In this document: positions 19,541 to 30,266 of the stretch, piece by piece | Numbering within the stretch: the stretch's first letter is position 1 | Layout of the letters: each line of letters opens with the position of its first letter | Source: Sipunculus nudus | Taxonomy: Eukaryota; Annelida; Sipuncula; Golfingiida; Sipunculidae | Length of the DNA stretch: 64,000 nt | Reading direction: 5' to 3' | Assembly (NCBI GenBank): GCA_026874595.1 | Contig: CM049315.1 | Coordinates: 69,201,916 to 69,265,915, forward strand | Made by a program: the position numbers and the translations under genes | The notes under the pieces: generated by a model | Database searches by the model: none | Told to the model about the DNA's origin: nothing | What the model saw: the letters and a program-made list of their open reading frames with translations, nothing else

Positions 19541-22218
19541 GTTATGTTCTAATCTCGAGTTATTTGAATAAGCAGGTCATACAGGTTAATATAATTCCAG
19601 CAATTTTAACAGATCATTCGGCAGTGAAATGTAATATGAAATCACCCAGTGTTTGCAAACATGGCCCGTCCTTCTGGAAATTAAATGTGTCCCTCATGGA
19701 AGATCCAGTTTTTTGTGTCACCAATGCAAGAAAACATAAAAAAAGTAGAAGGAGCATTATGAAAATAAAAATAGGGAGACAGAATGGTGGGAATATCTAA
19801 AGTTAAAAATTAGAGAATATTCAATTTCATATTCAAATAGAAAATGTAGACGTAAAAAGCTAATACTGAAAAAAAAACCTAGAGAAAAGTTTTAAGGATG
19901 TAAAATTCAACTCGCACAGCAGTAATAATCAAACTGAGATCGATCAAATATGTCGAGAAATAGATAAGCATTGTGAGAGAAAAGTAGATGGCTCCATTAT
20001 AAGATCTAGAATCACATGGTTTGAGGAAGGGGAGCGTAATTCAAAGTATTTTATGAATCTGGGAAAGAAAAAACAAAACCAAAACTACCATAAGAAGATT
20101 ATTGTGTAATGGAAAAAATATAACAGATCAGCGAAAAATTATGATAGAACTGAAGAGGTTTTTATGAAGAAAAGTACACTTGTACAGGTACCTTTTCAAA
20201 ACAAGAATGTTCACAACTTCTGTCAGAGTATGATACTCGAGTCCTATCAGATATGCAAGCAGCTAGTTGTGATGGACTGATTTAAAAAAAGAAGTCTTGT
20301 CAACGTTGAAATAAATGAAAAAAAATATTAAAACTCCCGGGAATGATGGATTTCCAAAAGAATTTTTTTATCTCGTCGGGAAGGATCTCGTTAATTGTTT
20401 GCCCAGATGTTTTGAGGAGGGTAAGCTAACTACAAGTCAAAGGCAAGCAGTGGTTAATTTGATAGAAAAACTAGTTAATGATAATCGTTTAATCTCATCA
20501 TGGCGACCAATTAGTTTGTTAAATGTCGAATATAAGATATTAAGTAAAATTTTAGCACGGCGCTTAAATGTTGTCCTTCCTAATCTGATTAATGAGGACC
20601 AGACGGACTTTGTACCCGGGGGAACCATTTGTGAAACGAACCATTTAATCTGTGATATCTTAGATTATTGTATCAAAGAAAATAAACCTGATATCTTGTT
20701 TGCAGTTGATTTTTCTGCTGCTTTCGACTCCATAGATCGTAACTATATGTTCAGTGTTTTGGAAAATGTTGTCTTCCAGACAGGTTTTATTAAATGGGTA
20801 CAACTTCTTCATAACGATATCAAAAGCTGTATAATAAATAATGGATACCCCACAGGATATATCGGATTAGCAAAAGGTAACAGACAAGGAGATCCCTGGC
20901 GTCATATTTGTTTGTCATGGCCATTGAGATCCTAGCAATAATGGTACGTAAATCTGTGTCTATCAAAGGGATAAATATTAACTGCTTTGAAATTAAACAG
21001 TGTATGTATGCATACGATACCACATTTTTGGCAACAACGGTGGCTTGAGGCTGCTTGATATTGATACAATAATAGAAACTCAAAGATTTATGTGAATAAA
21101 GAAAATCATCACAGGTGACACGACAATACACATAATAATACCTGATCTTTATTTAAAACTCGTAGGTGGATTTAATAGTATCAGAGGTAACTTGGATCCT
21201 GAAATTTTAAAAATAGGAATATTATCTTTTTATTTACGTTGCCTTAATGTATGGCACTCTGTTACCTCCGGGGAACCATTAAGTAAAGAAACAATCTTGA
21301 CACAACTGCTACCGAATAACAGATACATCAAGAAAGCAGGTTAATCAGTGTATTATTATTTTCTTGATATTCTTGGTATAAAATATGTTCCTGTTGTGTA
21401 CGATGACAGAGGAAAAAAAAGTTAATGAAGTTGTAGCAAAAACAGTTATGCTTACAACACATTCTATATCCACTGGATAGCTCCGCAAAGGGCTATTCCA
21501 CGAAAATGGTTTCAGGATAATGATTTAAACAGATATTTTGAGGTTAATAGTGCTTCGGTATTAAATAATGTAGTTATATCCTACAATGACGTGGTTCTAG
21601 ATTTAGACAAACTCATATTCAGAAGTGTCTACGACAAAATAATATCATGTAAAATTTCTGAACCTGTCTTCAAAATAAAGTTACCAAACCTTTATAAAGA
21701 CCTAAACTTGAAACGAGCAATTAATTACTCTTACAAGACCACTCTGTACATGTATCTAGGGAAATTTCAGTTCAGAGTTCTGCATATCATCCTCGCTGTT
21801 AACGAAAATCTATTCAGATGGAGGATAACAGACACAAACAGATATTCTAATTGGTTAATTGAAAATGAACCTATTGATCATTTATTCTGTGATTTCACAT
21901 TTCATAAAACTGTTACTTGCAAATTTTGTCTTGGGCAAAAAACTTTGGATTAGAGATGCCAAGCCTCGGTCGTCAACGTTTATACACTGGAGCAGAAAAA
22001 TCAGAAAATGATGCCCTTGTAAATATGTTGATGTTGGTCTACAAGATCAGCGTTTAAGTAATAGGAATAATCTGGCACTTCTTTCATTGGATCAGTATGA
22101 GACAAAACTGACGAGATTTGAATATCTTGAACGCAAACTGGCGGAAAAAAGGCACAAAAGTACTATATATGAAATAAAATGGAAACCAATTCCTCAAACT
22201 ATACTAAACAAGAAGTGA
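19540..22218 (+). pseudogene. L1-like LINE ORF2 remnant (left copy)
   Basis: Plus-strand, 5'-truncated inside the endonuclease: ILTDHSAVKC at about 19600 holds the catalytic SDH-like motif. It is followed by a WFEEGERNSKYF-like block (about 20020), then RT from 20315 with PGNDGFPKEF, WRPISLLNVEYKILSK, FAVDFSAAFDSI and GNRQGD. A frameshift at about 20900 and a stop after the catalytic box interrupt it, and the YADD box reads YAYD. Later frames (21591-21953) continue to an end near 22218. The RT blocks are L1/Tx1-like. Confidence 0.82.
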
Positions 22219-22878
22219 TGTATATTATTAAACGACTATCATTTTGCAATATACAGCTAGGCGGTGACCCTTTTGGCTTCATGGGTGTGTATATAATGTG
22301 ATTTTTATTTCAATTTTATGTGAATATAGTATGAAATGTAAACATAATAGGAAACGTCAGTTGTTGTATTGATTTCACAATTCGATCTGTGAAGTACCGT
22401 GAGACAAACTTATTAATTTTTAAAAATAATAATGATTTGAAATAATGGAATATTCAGTGATATACATTAACGTAAATACATGAACTGGGAAGCAGAAAGT
22501 TTTATATAAATATATATTTATGTATTTGTATCAATGTACCTGCCGGACACTAAATTTTATACAGGTAATTTGGGTTTCGTAATATCTAAAAGTCATAAAA
22601 ATTCTAAAACTAAATGAACCTTGACAGATTTATATGGTATTCGCATGTAAAACATGGAATTGTACTTGTTTATTGGTTTGTAACTCACTGTTGTAAATTT
22701 TATAATAGTCTCTGATGTCATTGATGAAACCAAATTTAAAAAAATAAAGAACAAGTACAAATCTGAGACATCATAGAGATAGAGAAAAAAATCCCAATTT
22801 TGTAGAAAAGTAAATATTATAGCCAGCCACACGTGACACCCCCACCCTCTGAAGTTTGACAACGTTTTGCTTAGATAT
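22219..22878. other. Gap between LINE remnant and gypsy-B
   Basis: AT-rich, no gene seen. The left copy of the large duplication runs at least to 22652; what happens after that cannot be compared. Confidence 0.5.
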
Positions 22879-23340
22879 TTAAGGTAAGAGTAGTAGATGA
22901 ACAGAAATATCGTTATAATACATTTTTTCAGGTTCTACTTTTTTAGAATAACTTGGAGTTTTTGAAAAAGTACTGTGAGTTCCAAACAATGTATTTTGAG
23001 TTCCAATTAAAGGCCACTTGACAAAAGGTTGAAGTTTCTCTGACCATGCAATTTGATAAGCAAATTCAATAACCAAACCAGCACCTGCACAACAATCATT
23101 CCCTAATAACATTGGAGTTTGGAGATGTGGAGTTACAATACATTCAGTTTGGTGAGAATATCCAACACACTCGAGATCAACTAGAACATATCCAATAGCA
23201 GAGAACTCTGATCCTTCAAACCACCTCAAAACCTGATTCCTCTTCTTAACAATGGTGAGCCCTAAATCATGACACAAGTCTTCTCTGATCATTGAAACAG
23301 AAGATCCAGATTCAACCAAACTATAACATTCCTGACCATT
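22879..23340 (-). pseudogene. Gypsy-B retropepsin-like region
   Basis: Aspartic protease region with the triad read as Leu-Val-Glu-Ser-Gly-Ser-Ser (D replaced by E) and a later MLLGNDC motif typical of the second half of the fold. The Asp-to-Glu change would normally abolish activity. The open frame from 23319 contains the motif; sequence beyond 23340 is in other frames. Confidence 0.65.
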
Positions 23341-23512
23341 TACTTTTAAGTGTTATTAAGGGTCCATTTTGGGAAGTGGGTGGAAATCTATCAGATGAAA
23401 ATACAGAACAATCCTTACTCTGCAATTTCGGAATAAACTCTTTAGTATGAACACTGAATTTTGGAATAAATTCTTTGGCATGAACATTTAATGGTTTTGA
23501 AGAATGGCATGG

Positions 23513-23824
23513 TCATTTGTCAGTTGGTTCAGCTTTTACAGGTGAATTTCTTTGCTTTTGTTTGTTAGGGCAATTTCTTTGAATATGACCTAATTCACCA
23601 CAGAGAAAACATGCCGAAGAGAATCTTCCTCTGCCTACTGATTTATATTGAAAATTATTCTTTGGAATAGCCCCAGAATTAACTGAATTTTTGGTATCAG
23701 AATCTTTTTGATCAGATTGTTTAGGTTTAAATCCAGGTCCCTTGTAAGCATAGCCTGTTTCAGGTCTTTTGAATGTCTTTTCCTCTCTCAGCAATTTTTT
23801 TCTGCAGAACATGATCATCTGCAA
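23513..23824 (-). pseudogene. Gypsy-B nucleocapsid segment with zinc knuckle
   Basis: Basic segment with the CCHC motif C-F-L-C-G-E-L-G-H-I-Q-R-N-C (C-x2-C-x4-H-x4-C) flanked by Lys/Arg-rich sequence. This is the nucleic-acid-binding end of gag. Confidence 0.78.
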
Positions 23825-24000
23825 TACCAGCTAATTCTCTGACTGTTAACCCTTCCTATTCCACCAACTTAAATTTCAAATTGTCATCAGCTACAGAATG
23901 TAACATTTGGTCCATAACCAGTTTATCAAATATAGCTGTGACTTCCTCATCTTCCATCAATCTATCACTAGGTTGTACCCCCATTCCTAAATTTAAGGCG

Positions 24001-24540
24001 CTAAGCACTAGGAGTTAATTGATATCTGTGCAAGATAGCATGGATCACTTTATCATAATCCCTTTGTTCTTTCTGGGAAAGTGGATGAAAGGCCTGCTGA
24101 GCATTTCCAGTAAGATATGGTTCTAAATAATGACTCCATTCACTTTTAGGAATTTGATATCTATCGACCAAATTCTCAAAAGTTTTGATCCAATAGTGGA
24201 TATCATCTCTACCTGTCAGTTTAGTCATTTCTTTGATCTTAACATGGGATTGACTACCTGCTTGTTTAACCATCATCTTCTCAAGAAGATTAATAAATCT
24301 ATCATTATCCTCTTTCCTATGCTTTTCCATCTCACTAAGGACAGACTGGAAAGAAACATCTGACATACCCTTAAGAGATACTCCAGGCTCTTTCATGTCA
24401 GGAATCTCTACTAAAGCATCTATATGCTCTTCCTTAGTATTCAAATCAGACAATTCTAAATGATTATGTTCACACAATTGAACAATATAAACTTTAGTAT
24501 ATCTACGCAAAATAGCTTTCTTTTCATCTCTTGAAGCCAT
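24001..24540 (-). CDS. Gypsy-B gag capsid segment
   Basis: 180-codon ORF starting MASRDEKKAILRRYTKVYIV. The C-terminal half reads like a retrotransposon gag/SCAN-type capsid domain (W-x-x-Y-L-E-P-Y-L-T-G-N-A-Q-Q-A-F). The stop at 24001 separates it from the downstream knuckle, so at least one lesion lies between them. Confidence 0.72.
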   Translation of the reverse strand: MASRDEKKAILRRYTKVYIVQLCEHNHLELSDLNTKEEHIDALVEIPDMKEPGVSLKGMSDVSFQSVLSEMEKHRKEDNDRFINLLEKMMVKQAGSQSHVKIKEMTKLTGRDDIHYWIKTFENLVDRYQIPKSEWSHYLEPYLTGNAQQAFHPLSQKEQRDYDKVIHAILHRYQLTPSA

Positions 24541-24661
24541 GATGACATTTAAAAGAAATCAACTATTATTAGTACGGAATTACCTTCTTTTATTTCTAAG
24601 GATAAATGGCTCACTATCTTTTAGCTGCCGCCCAGAAGACAGTTCACCAGAACCACATGAG

Positions 24662-25384
24662 CTATAGCTGCTGGATGCCGCCAAGGCCCCGAATGGGTCT
24701 CCCAAGAAATAATGACACGCCAGCAATCCCACTAATAATAAGGAACATATTGTGAGGAGTATCACTGCCTCTTAAAATCCCATTCCTGCTCTTCCTCAGA
24801 ACTAGAACATTTATTGTTCTTAATTGGCAAGCACGGGTGAGTTTATTAAAGATCTTTCGCTTTAACACCTCCCCTGGATGTACCCCATCCCTCAACAATG
24901 AGAAATTTACCTTTCTGACTACCTTCTCATAAGACTTCCCTGGCTTGCCTCTTTTCTTGATGGAAGGGCGTGTTATGTCTTTAATGGAATTGGCAAAAAT
25001 AAAACCGGACTGACGGGCTTGAGAGGTAATGAAATGATTGATAGTGAGTATATCCAAATCTAGAGTTTTTTGCTGGACTTCAAATTGAGCATCAGTAGAA
25101 TTTAGTAAACTGAGCTTTCCAGTTTGGACATTATGTTGACAGGCAGACTTAATATTGACGGGAAGAATGGTGTTCAAAATGATAAAATAGCCATGTTGTT
25201 TGACATAAGAGTTGATATCACTAACAAGATTCTGTACACGTGTAAGTCTATGAGGGTCAGGATTGTATATAATTTCTATGCCATTGGGGAGTAGTTCTCT
25301 TGTTGACGAAATCACAAATACCAGCAGAAAAAATAATAGTAAATTCCGTTTTTGTATTAGAATGTGTACGACCCCGAAGTTCAT
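24662..25384 (-). CDS. SGNH-hydrolase-like membrane-anchored ORF in the gypsy-B leader
   Basis: 240 residues. Residues 14-27 form a hydrophobic signal/anchor, and about 213-228 a second membrane-like stretch. The core resembles the C-terminal half of SGNH/GDSL-type proteins found near invertebrate retroelements: SDINSYVKQHGYFIILN, then SLLRDGVHPG at about 163-171 with the DxxH pair (D166, H169) of SGNH block V. The GDS nucleophile block is not present, so catalysis is unlikely or the ORF is partial. It lies between the 5' LTR and gag, 121 bp upstream of the gag ATG. It may be a captured accessory gene or an unrelated insertion. Confidence 0.5.
   Translation of the reverse strand: MNFGVVHILIQKRNLLLFFLLVFVISSTRELLPNGIEIIYNPDPHRLTRVQNLVSDINSYVKQHGYFIILNTILPVNIKSACQHNVQTGKLSLLNSTDAQFEVQQKTLDLDILTINHFITSQARQSGFIFANSIKDITRPSIKKRGKPGKSYEKVVRKVNFSLLRDGVHPGEVLKRKIFNKLTRACQLRTINVLVLRKSRNGILRGSDTPHNMFLIISGIAGVSLFLGRPIRGLGGIQQL
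25023..25064. repeat. 42-bp direct repeat, unit 1
   Basis: Starts GAGGTAATGAAATGATTG inside the SGNH-like ORF; the same 42 bases recur at 25622-25663. Confidence 0.9.
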
Positions 25385-25621
25385 GGAACAAAGAATTCAA
25401 AGTAGCCCCGCCCCTACACACTTCAACAACGGAATCCTCAGGCGAGAGCCGCGCATTTGCCCGAAAGTAGTCGGCTAATCCCCTCCCCCTAGAATCAGAG
25501 AGGAACAGAAAGTGGACATGGAGGGACGAGAAAACAACCAGAAATCAGAGAGAACGACAAAAACACCCGAAGACAGGCCAAAAAGGAAACTAACTAGAAA
25601 ACAGAGGAAAATCACTTAGCT

Positions 25622-25663
25622 GAGGTAATGAAATGATTGATAGTGAGTATATCCAAATCTAGA
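25622..25663. repeat. 42-bp direct repeat, unit 2
   Basis: Identical to 25023-25064 by eye; lies in the leader between the LTR and the SGNH-like ORF. Confidence 0.9.
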
Positions 25664-25778
25664 TAAACAACAGGAAAAGGAAGTAACAAGAAACAGAGAA
25701 TGATGGGAAAAAAAACCGGAATCCAAAGGTGTTACCTCAAAAGCACATGGCATCTCCAAGTGAGTCGGCAGCCGGCGA

Positions 25779-25790
25779 CGTTGGGCGCCA
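25779..25790 (-). promoter_or_regulatory. Gypsy-B primer-binding-site-like sequence
   Basis: On the minus strand TGGCGCCCAACG lies four bases after the LTR end. It resembles lysine-tRNA-type PBS sequences of retroelements, although the match past the first eight bases is partial. Confidence 0.6.
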
Positions 25791-25794
25791 TTTA

Positions 25795-26116
25795 TGTAGT
25801 GGTGATCTTGTTGCCACAGATAACGAACTCCAGCAACGGTTTAGAGATGTTTTATTCGCCCCGGCTCGAGTACCAACTGACTAACATGTCCACAAAAACT
25901 TGGGACATTAACTACGCGCATGCGCACTAGCTATAACAATAAACAAAAGAACATGTGACATTTAAGCCGCTGTTAACCCTGCTCTACCAGTTTCGATGAA
26001 CACAGTCCTACCACTACACTGCCGGTAGATGTCGCTATCAGCAGAACACGAAATAATTCACTGGTTTACATGTTAATACTACTGTTTGACTCTAGATGTC
26101 GCCACAATTCATTACA
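25795..26116 (-). repeat. Gypsy-B 5' LTR
   Basis: 322 bp bounded by TGTAGTGG and CATTACA (TG...CA). On the minus strand it carries an AATAAA just upstream of a GC-rich stretch and is directly followed by the PBS-like site. No second LTR copy was found in the window, so the edges are inferred. Confidence 0.65.
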
Positions 26117-26319
26117 TAGTCTCTCCTAGCCATAATAAATTTAACTCGTCACGAATTCCAGAATATAAGACGGGGGCCAGACTGTTCTAATTGTCACTCT
26201 CCGCCTTGGTGACAAGTCTTGGAAGTAGAGAGAATTCAGCGGGAGAACCACGTGTCATCTGTTGACGGAAGAGGCTTAGTGACAGCTGCGTTTGGCATAA
26301 TCTGCCCATGTTACGGTAT

Positions 26320-27250
26320 CTAGGCATCGTTGATAGGGACCTGTTTGCCGTTAATTTTCAGCCGGCCGTGCCAGAACCGTACTTTTTGTTTGTCCGTGAA
26401 TGCCTGTCTGATTTGTGGCCCGGCTTTCTTCTTCAAATAATAATCTTCCCTGACCAAGTCTTCTACAAAGTGTGCGGCGTTTCCGTCCTCTTGACCTCGT
26501 TTCTCTCTTTGTGTTTTTAGTAGTGTGTTTCGTACCGGTCTTGCATAGAATCTCTCTATAATATGTCTATGGCCCTCAGATTTTTGTTTACCGGTTCTAT
26601 GAGCGTTTTCAATAGCTTCCAGCCCATTAATTGTTTCAAAATCATCATTCAGGAGTTTTTCGTTAACAATATGCTCTGTCACAATCTTTTTACAGTCCTC
26701 CTGTTTTTGTTCTGGGATCCCAATGAGTCTCAAGTTAAACTCCCGGCTAAAAGTTTCCGAGTCCAATAACTTTTCCTTTAATGAAGAAATCTGCTGATTT
26801 TTCTCATTGTTTTCTGATTTCAGTTCATTTACTTCAGATTTCAGAGCTTTATTTTCTGCTTCAATTTTTGCCAATTTAGTCACTGTTTCTTTAAGGTCAG
26901 CCTGTGTAAATTCAAGACTTTTCACTACAGATTCAACTTTTGAGTTCAGTGAAGCATAATTAGTTTCTGCTTTCTAGACCACTTCTAATATGTGAAATCC
27001 CTTCACCAAGTGATGTTTTAAAGTCATTCAAAGCAGTCTGCATTACCTCTTGAAGTTGGGTGCACTTAGCATCTACAACGTCCATTATTGAACCACTTGC
27101 GTTAGAGGACCCTGGTTCTCGCCCGTTTTTCTGTGAAGGGTTGGACTTTTTCTGCCCTTGTTTTAAATATTTCTCCATACTTGGTTGCTCCAAAGATGAC
27201 ATATCACTTTTGCTTATTGACCGTGTAGTAATTTGAGACACCTGTGACAT
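26320..27250 (-). pseudogene. L1-like LINE ORF1
   Basis: Minus strand. The N-terminal part (27250-26960) is low-complexity, followed after a one-base frameshift at about 26970 by a coiled coil (26925 to about 26750, heptad-rich Lys/Glu/Leu), an RRM-like region (FNLRLIGIPEQKQEDC) and a C-terminal domain (FYARPVRNTLLKTQ, KVRFWHGRLKINGKQV). This order matches L1 ORF1p-type RNA-binding chaperones. ORF2 is not found next to it: gypsy-B's LTR begins about 200 bp downstream. Confidence 0.82.
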
Positions 27251-27341
27251 ATCCAGTGAGATACTAATTTACTGAGAGAGCACATGAAAGTGTGTCCACT
27301 CATTCGGCCATATTGAACCGGATGTCTCACCTAAACTTGAT

Positions 27342-28930
27342 GTGAAAGGTCTTGATAAACAAATGTCTTCGCTGTCAGCTGAAGACAGGCAAATGTGGAC
27401 AGAGGCTCTTGGGGCAACGTCAGAGATGTTTGGAATACCCGAGCAGGCGGAGCAAGCCACTCACATGGAAGGGAGACCACTACCTAAGAAATCCCACCAG
27501 GCAACCCGTGTGGAGGAGGGTCAACTTCAGTTAGGACACCTATTTGAGCACCGCATGTGGCTTATCGGTTGACCACATCTTAGGAATGTGCACATGTGCA
27601 CCTGTATCAACCACTGAGATTCCGAAGTATGAGGGCCCAGCAAGTACTTACTACATCTACCCACCTGCTGTTAGGTCACCAAGTCTACATCTATACGGTT
27701 ACATGCCCCCAGCAAATCCAACCCGATTGACGACTTTCTCAGAAGAAGAAATGAAAGGAGAGACGTCTTATCAGCAGTGGAGACACGAGGTACGCAATCT
27801 GATCAGACAGAATCTATATCCAGATAATCACATCGTACTGGCCATCGTCAAGTCGTTGAAGGGACAGGCAGGACAATTCGCGATCCGTTTGGGGGAGGAG
27901 GCATCCTCTGCTGAGATAGTCAGGAAGTTCTATGATCTATGGAAATGTGGTACCATCTAAGGTCGGCATGGGACAGTTCTTCTCCGCGAAACAACAGAAA
28001 AACGAAAACTATAGCAGAGTGGAGTTGTAGGCTGGAGGATTTCTTTTCGCGTGGCAACCAGTCGCTTATTTTAGCCACTGCTGGACCAAACATGTAAATG
28101 TCAAAGTTCTTCACAGGAATTCGATGGGAGCAGATCCAAAACGAGATTAGTAATAAGGCTGAGAATGCCACATACGAACTTAAGACCGAAGATGGGAATG
28201 AACCACGAAAAACATTGCGCCGCAATCTGCTTCTTCCGATAGGATATTTGTCTCAGCACACAACATGACACACAGGATACCAAGAATCAGAGAGTTAAAC
28301 CAAAGCCAAAACGTTCGGTTAAAAACGGAAGGGTTGATTATACTCTTAGCTCTGAGGAGGAAGATTCTTAGGAGGAACCTGTTATTTTTTTTTATGCCAC
28401 AGCCAAAACCTAGAAGAAAACCGTGTCCCCAGCGATTTCTAAACTCCAACATTGCAGAAAAGCCAAAACCGACCCCCAAGACAACATTCACCAAGTGAGG
28501 CAACGGCGGTTTCAAATGATTGTCATGAGCTGACTGATAGGACACCAAAGTCAATAGAAAATGAAGGACCTGAAGTTTCGCGGGATGCTTTGGAGATTGG
28601 TGCTGCAACTAATGCAGACGAAACAGTTCATACTGACAAAATCGTGGCAGACCTACCGCGTACTTCAGACCAGTCTGTTCCCAGTATGCCAAGACGTTCA
28701 AGCCGTACCGGAAAGACGCTAATGTGGTATGGTCCTTGTTCCCATCAACAAACCTGTTACTCACCAAACCAAGAATCCCAAGAGAATTCTGTCATTCGAA
28801 ACCGAATAGTCAATCTAAAGAAGCTAATAGACGCCCTTTCTCCTTTAATGTCATTGCATTATATGACATGTATTTACTTAGGTTTCAGCGAAAAAACAGT
28901 AAGGAATAGAACAATTTATGTAAGATAGGC
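27342..28930 (+). pseudogene. Gypsy-C element, internally deleted: gag start fused to pol end
   Basis: Plus strand. 27342-27960 gives gag-like sequence of PNMA/gypsy type (FSEEEMKGETSYQQWRHEV, IVKSLKGQAGQFAIRLGEEA), continuing in shifted frames to about 28110. Sequence from about 28160 instead reads like the extreme C-terminus of gypsy pol (YELKTEDG...RKTLRRNLLLPIG). The 28452-28928 ORF has the Ser/Arg-rich RRSSRTGK tail common at the pol end. Protease, RT, RNase H and integrase are missing, implying an internal deletion near 28110-28150. Confidence 0.65.
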
Positions 28931-30180
28931 CCTATGGTATATTGATTTTATTGACATATTCATATCACGTGCGTTATATTATGAAATACCTTGGAGAGAT
29001 ATGATAAACATATGATAATATTTTACTAAACAGCGTGAGCGTACTTAACCACATAATGTTTAAATCGAAGAAGTACTGGTATAATTTATGATATCATCGT
29101 TCATATGTCAAATGGTCATGGTACACTGTCGTATGCTTTTGAAGACCTAGAATTATTTTATATTGTAATGTATTTGTAATGTGTACATATCATTATATGC
29201 AGGCAACTATCATGTAAGTGATGTTATGAGATAAGTAACTTGCTGATGAAATTGCCTGGGTTAGTTGATGCTGTCTCCTTCGAATTGATGTATACACATA
29301 CATGTATCATATATTGTTGCGTGTAATACATAGTTAAGTGATACGTAATCCTCTGATCCCAACGACACATGGACTACAAGAACAATAGGCATTACAATAC
29401 CATAGAACAAATCCTGTAAGCCAGTAACACCCACCAGGAAACTACTACCAGGCTTCATTTACACCTGAAGAAGGGGGCTGAACCCCCGAAAGCTTGTGTC
29501 AAGAGTGACAACACCAGCTAGTCTACATAAAGGTATCATATATCTACTTCACTTACTCATATATACAGACTAGCACGTCAATTCAAACCTTATATAGTGT
29601 GTCAATGTTAATTCAGTAGAGTAAGTCAGTCAATATATTGTCATAATAACGGTAATATTATCATACACGTACTATTTCGCTAAATGTGGTCCTTAAGGTA
29701 AAATATTCTATGACCAAATGTGGTCGTCTGTAATATCGTATACATTAGAGTATGTCAGTCTTTATATTTTCATTATACTGGTAATATCATCATAGATATT
29801 ATTACACGCTTATTTTGCTAAATATGGTCAGAAAGTTTGATTTATCAACCAAAGGTGGATATCCGATCAGCTATAATGTTCTCAATGTGTAAACACATTG
29901 TAAGTGCCGCACATTATGTTAGCGAAAATTAAATGTAAATTCTGAAAACTGAGTATGTTGTGTGTGTATTTCCTATTGTACATTTGTCGCCGTTTTAATT
30001 GTATATATGACTTGGCATGCAACTGTTGAACTGGAGAGTTCAATGTCATGTGTTTCTCTCTTTCAAGCGCATTAAACCTGTATAGCACATTCTGTGTTGT
30101 GACTGAGAGACGTGATCTGTATGTGCGGCCCACATCCCCTAGCAAATGTTCTTAACCAACCCCGGTGTGACAACTACTGT
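28931..30180. other. Non-coding, possible retroelement tail
   Basis: AT-rich with no gene. It contains a hairpin with hammerhead-like core at 29461-29496 (listed separately). Short ORFs here match nothing I recognise. Confidence 0.5.
29461..29496 (+). ncRNA. Hairpin with hammerhead-like core
   Basis: ACAC, CTGAAGA, a perfect GGGGG/CCCCC stem with a CTGAA loop, GAAA, then GCTTGTGT, whose GTGT pairs with the opening ACAC. It keeps the CUGANGA and GAAA core, but stem III would be a single pair, and the outer stem only four. It could be a decayed ribozyme or just a retroelement-tail hairpin. Confidence 0.3.
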
Positions 30181-30186
30181 TACATA

Positions 30187-30209
30187 ATATATATATATAT
30201 ACATATATA

Positions 30210-30247
<38 letters not shown>

Positions 30248-30266
30248 AAGAGAGAGAGAGAGAGAG
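30187..30266. repeat. Compound (AT)n(AG)n microsatellite
   Basis: Interrupted (AT)n to about 30243 then (AG)n to 30266. Confidence 0.93.

Larger units (their letters stand above)
6039..22652. repeat. Large direct duplication, left copy
   Basis: Matches 47876-64000 in the same orientation. The coordinate offset is 41,837 at the left edge, 41,599 at exon 3, and about 41,343-41,348 from exon 1 to the window end. The offset changes are explained by a 237-bp tandem duplication in this copy, SSR length differences and a deletion next to an (AT)n tract in the other copy. Identity looks in the mid-90s percent by eye. The left edge at 6039 falls inside the gypsy-A protease. The right edge cannot be set because the other copy leaves the window. 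Confidence 0.92.
22879..26116 (-). mobile_element. Gypsy-B LTR retrotransposon, 5' part
   Basis: Minus-strand element read as 5' LTR (26116-25795), PBS-like site, an unusual leader ORF (25384-24662), gag (24540-24001), zinc knuckle (about 23610-23590) and protease (about 23330-22879). No reverse transcriptase, integrase or 3' LTR was found to the left, so the element is truncated. Gag plus CCHC plus aspartic protease in this order fits Ty3/gypsy. Confidence 0.75.

Noticed and set aside
27342-27572. Separate small gene upstream of the gypsy-C gag
   Set aside because: More simply the frame-shifted N-terminal part of the same gag; no independent start or domain.
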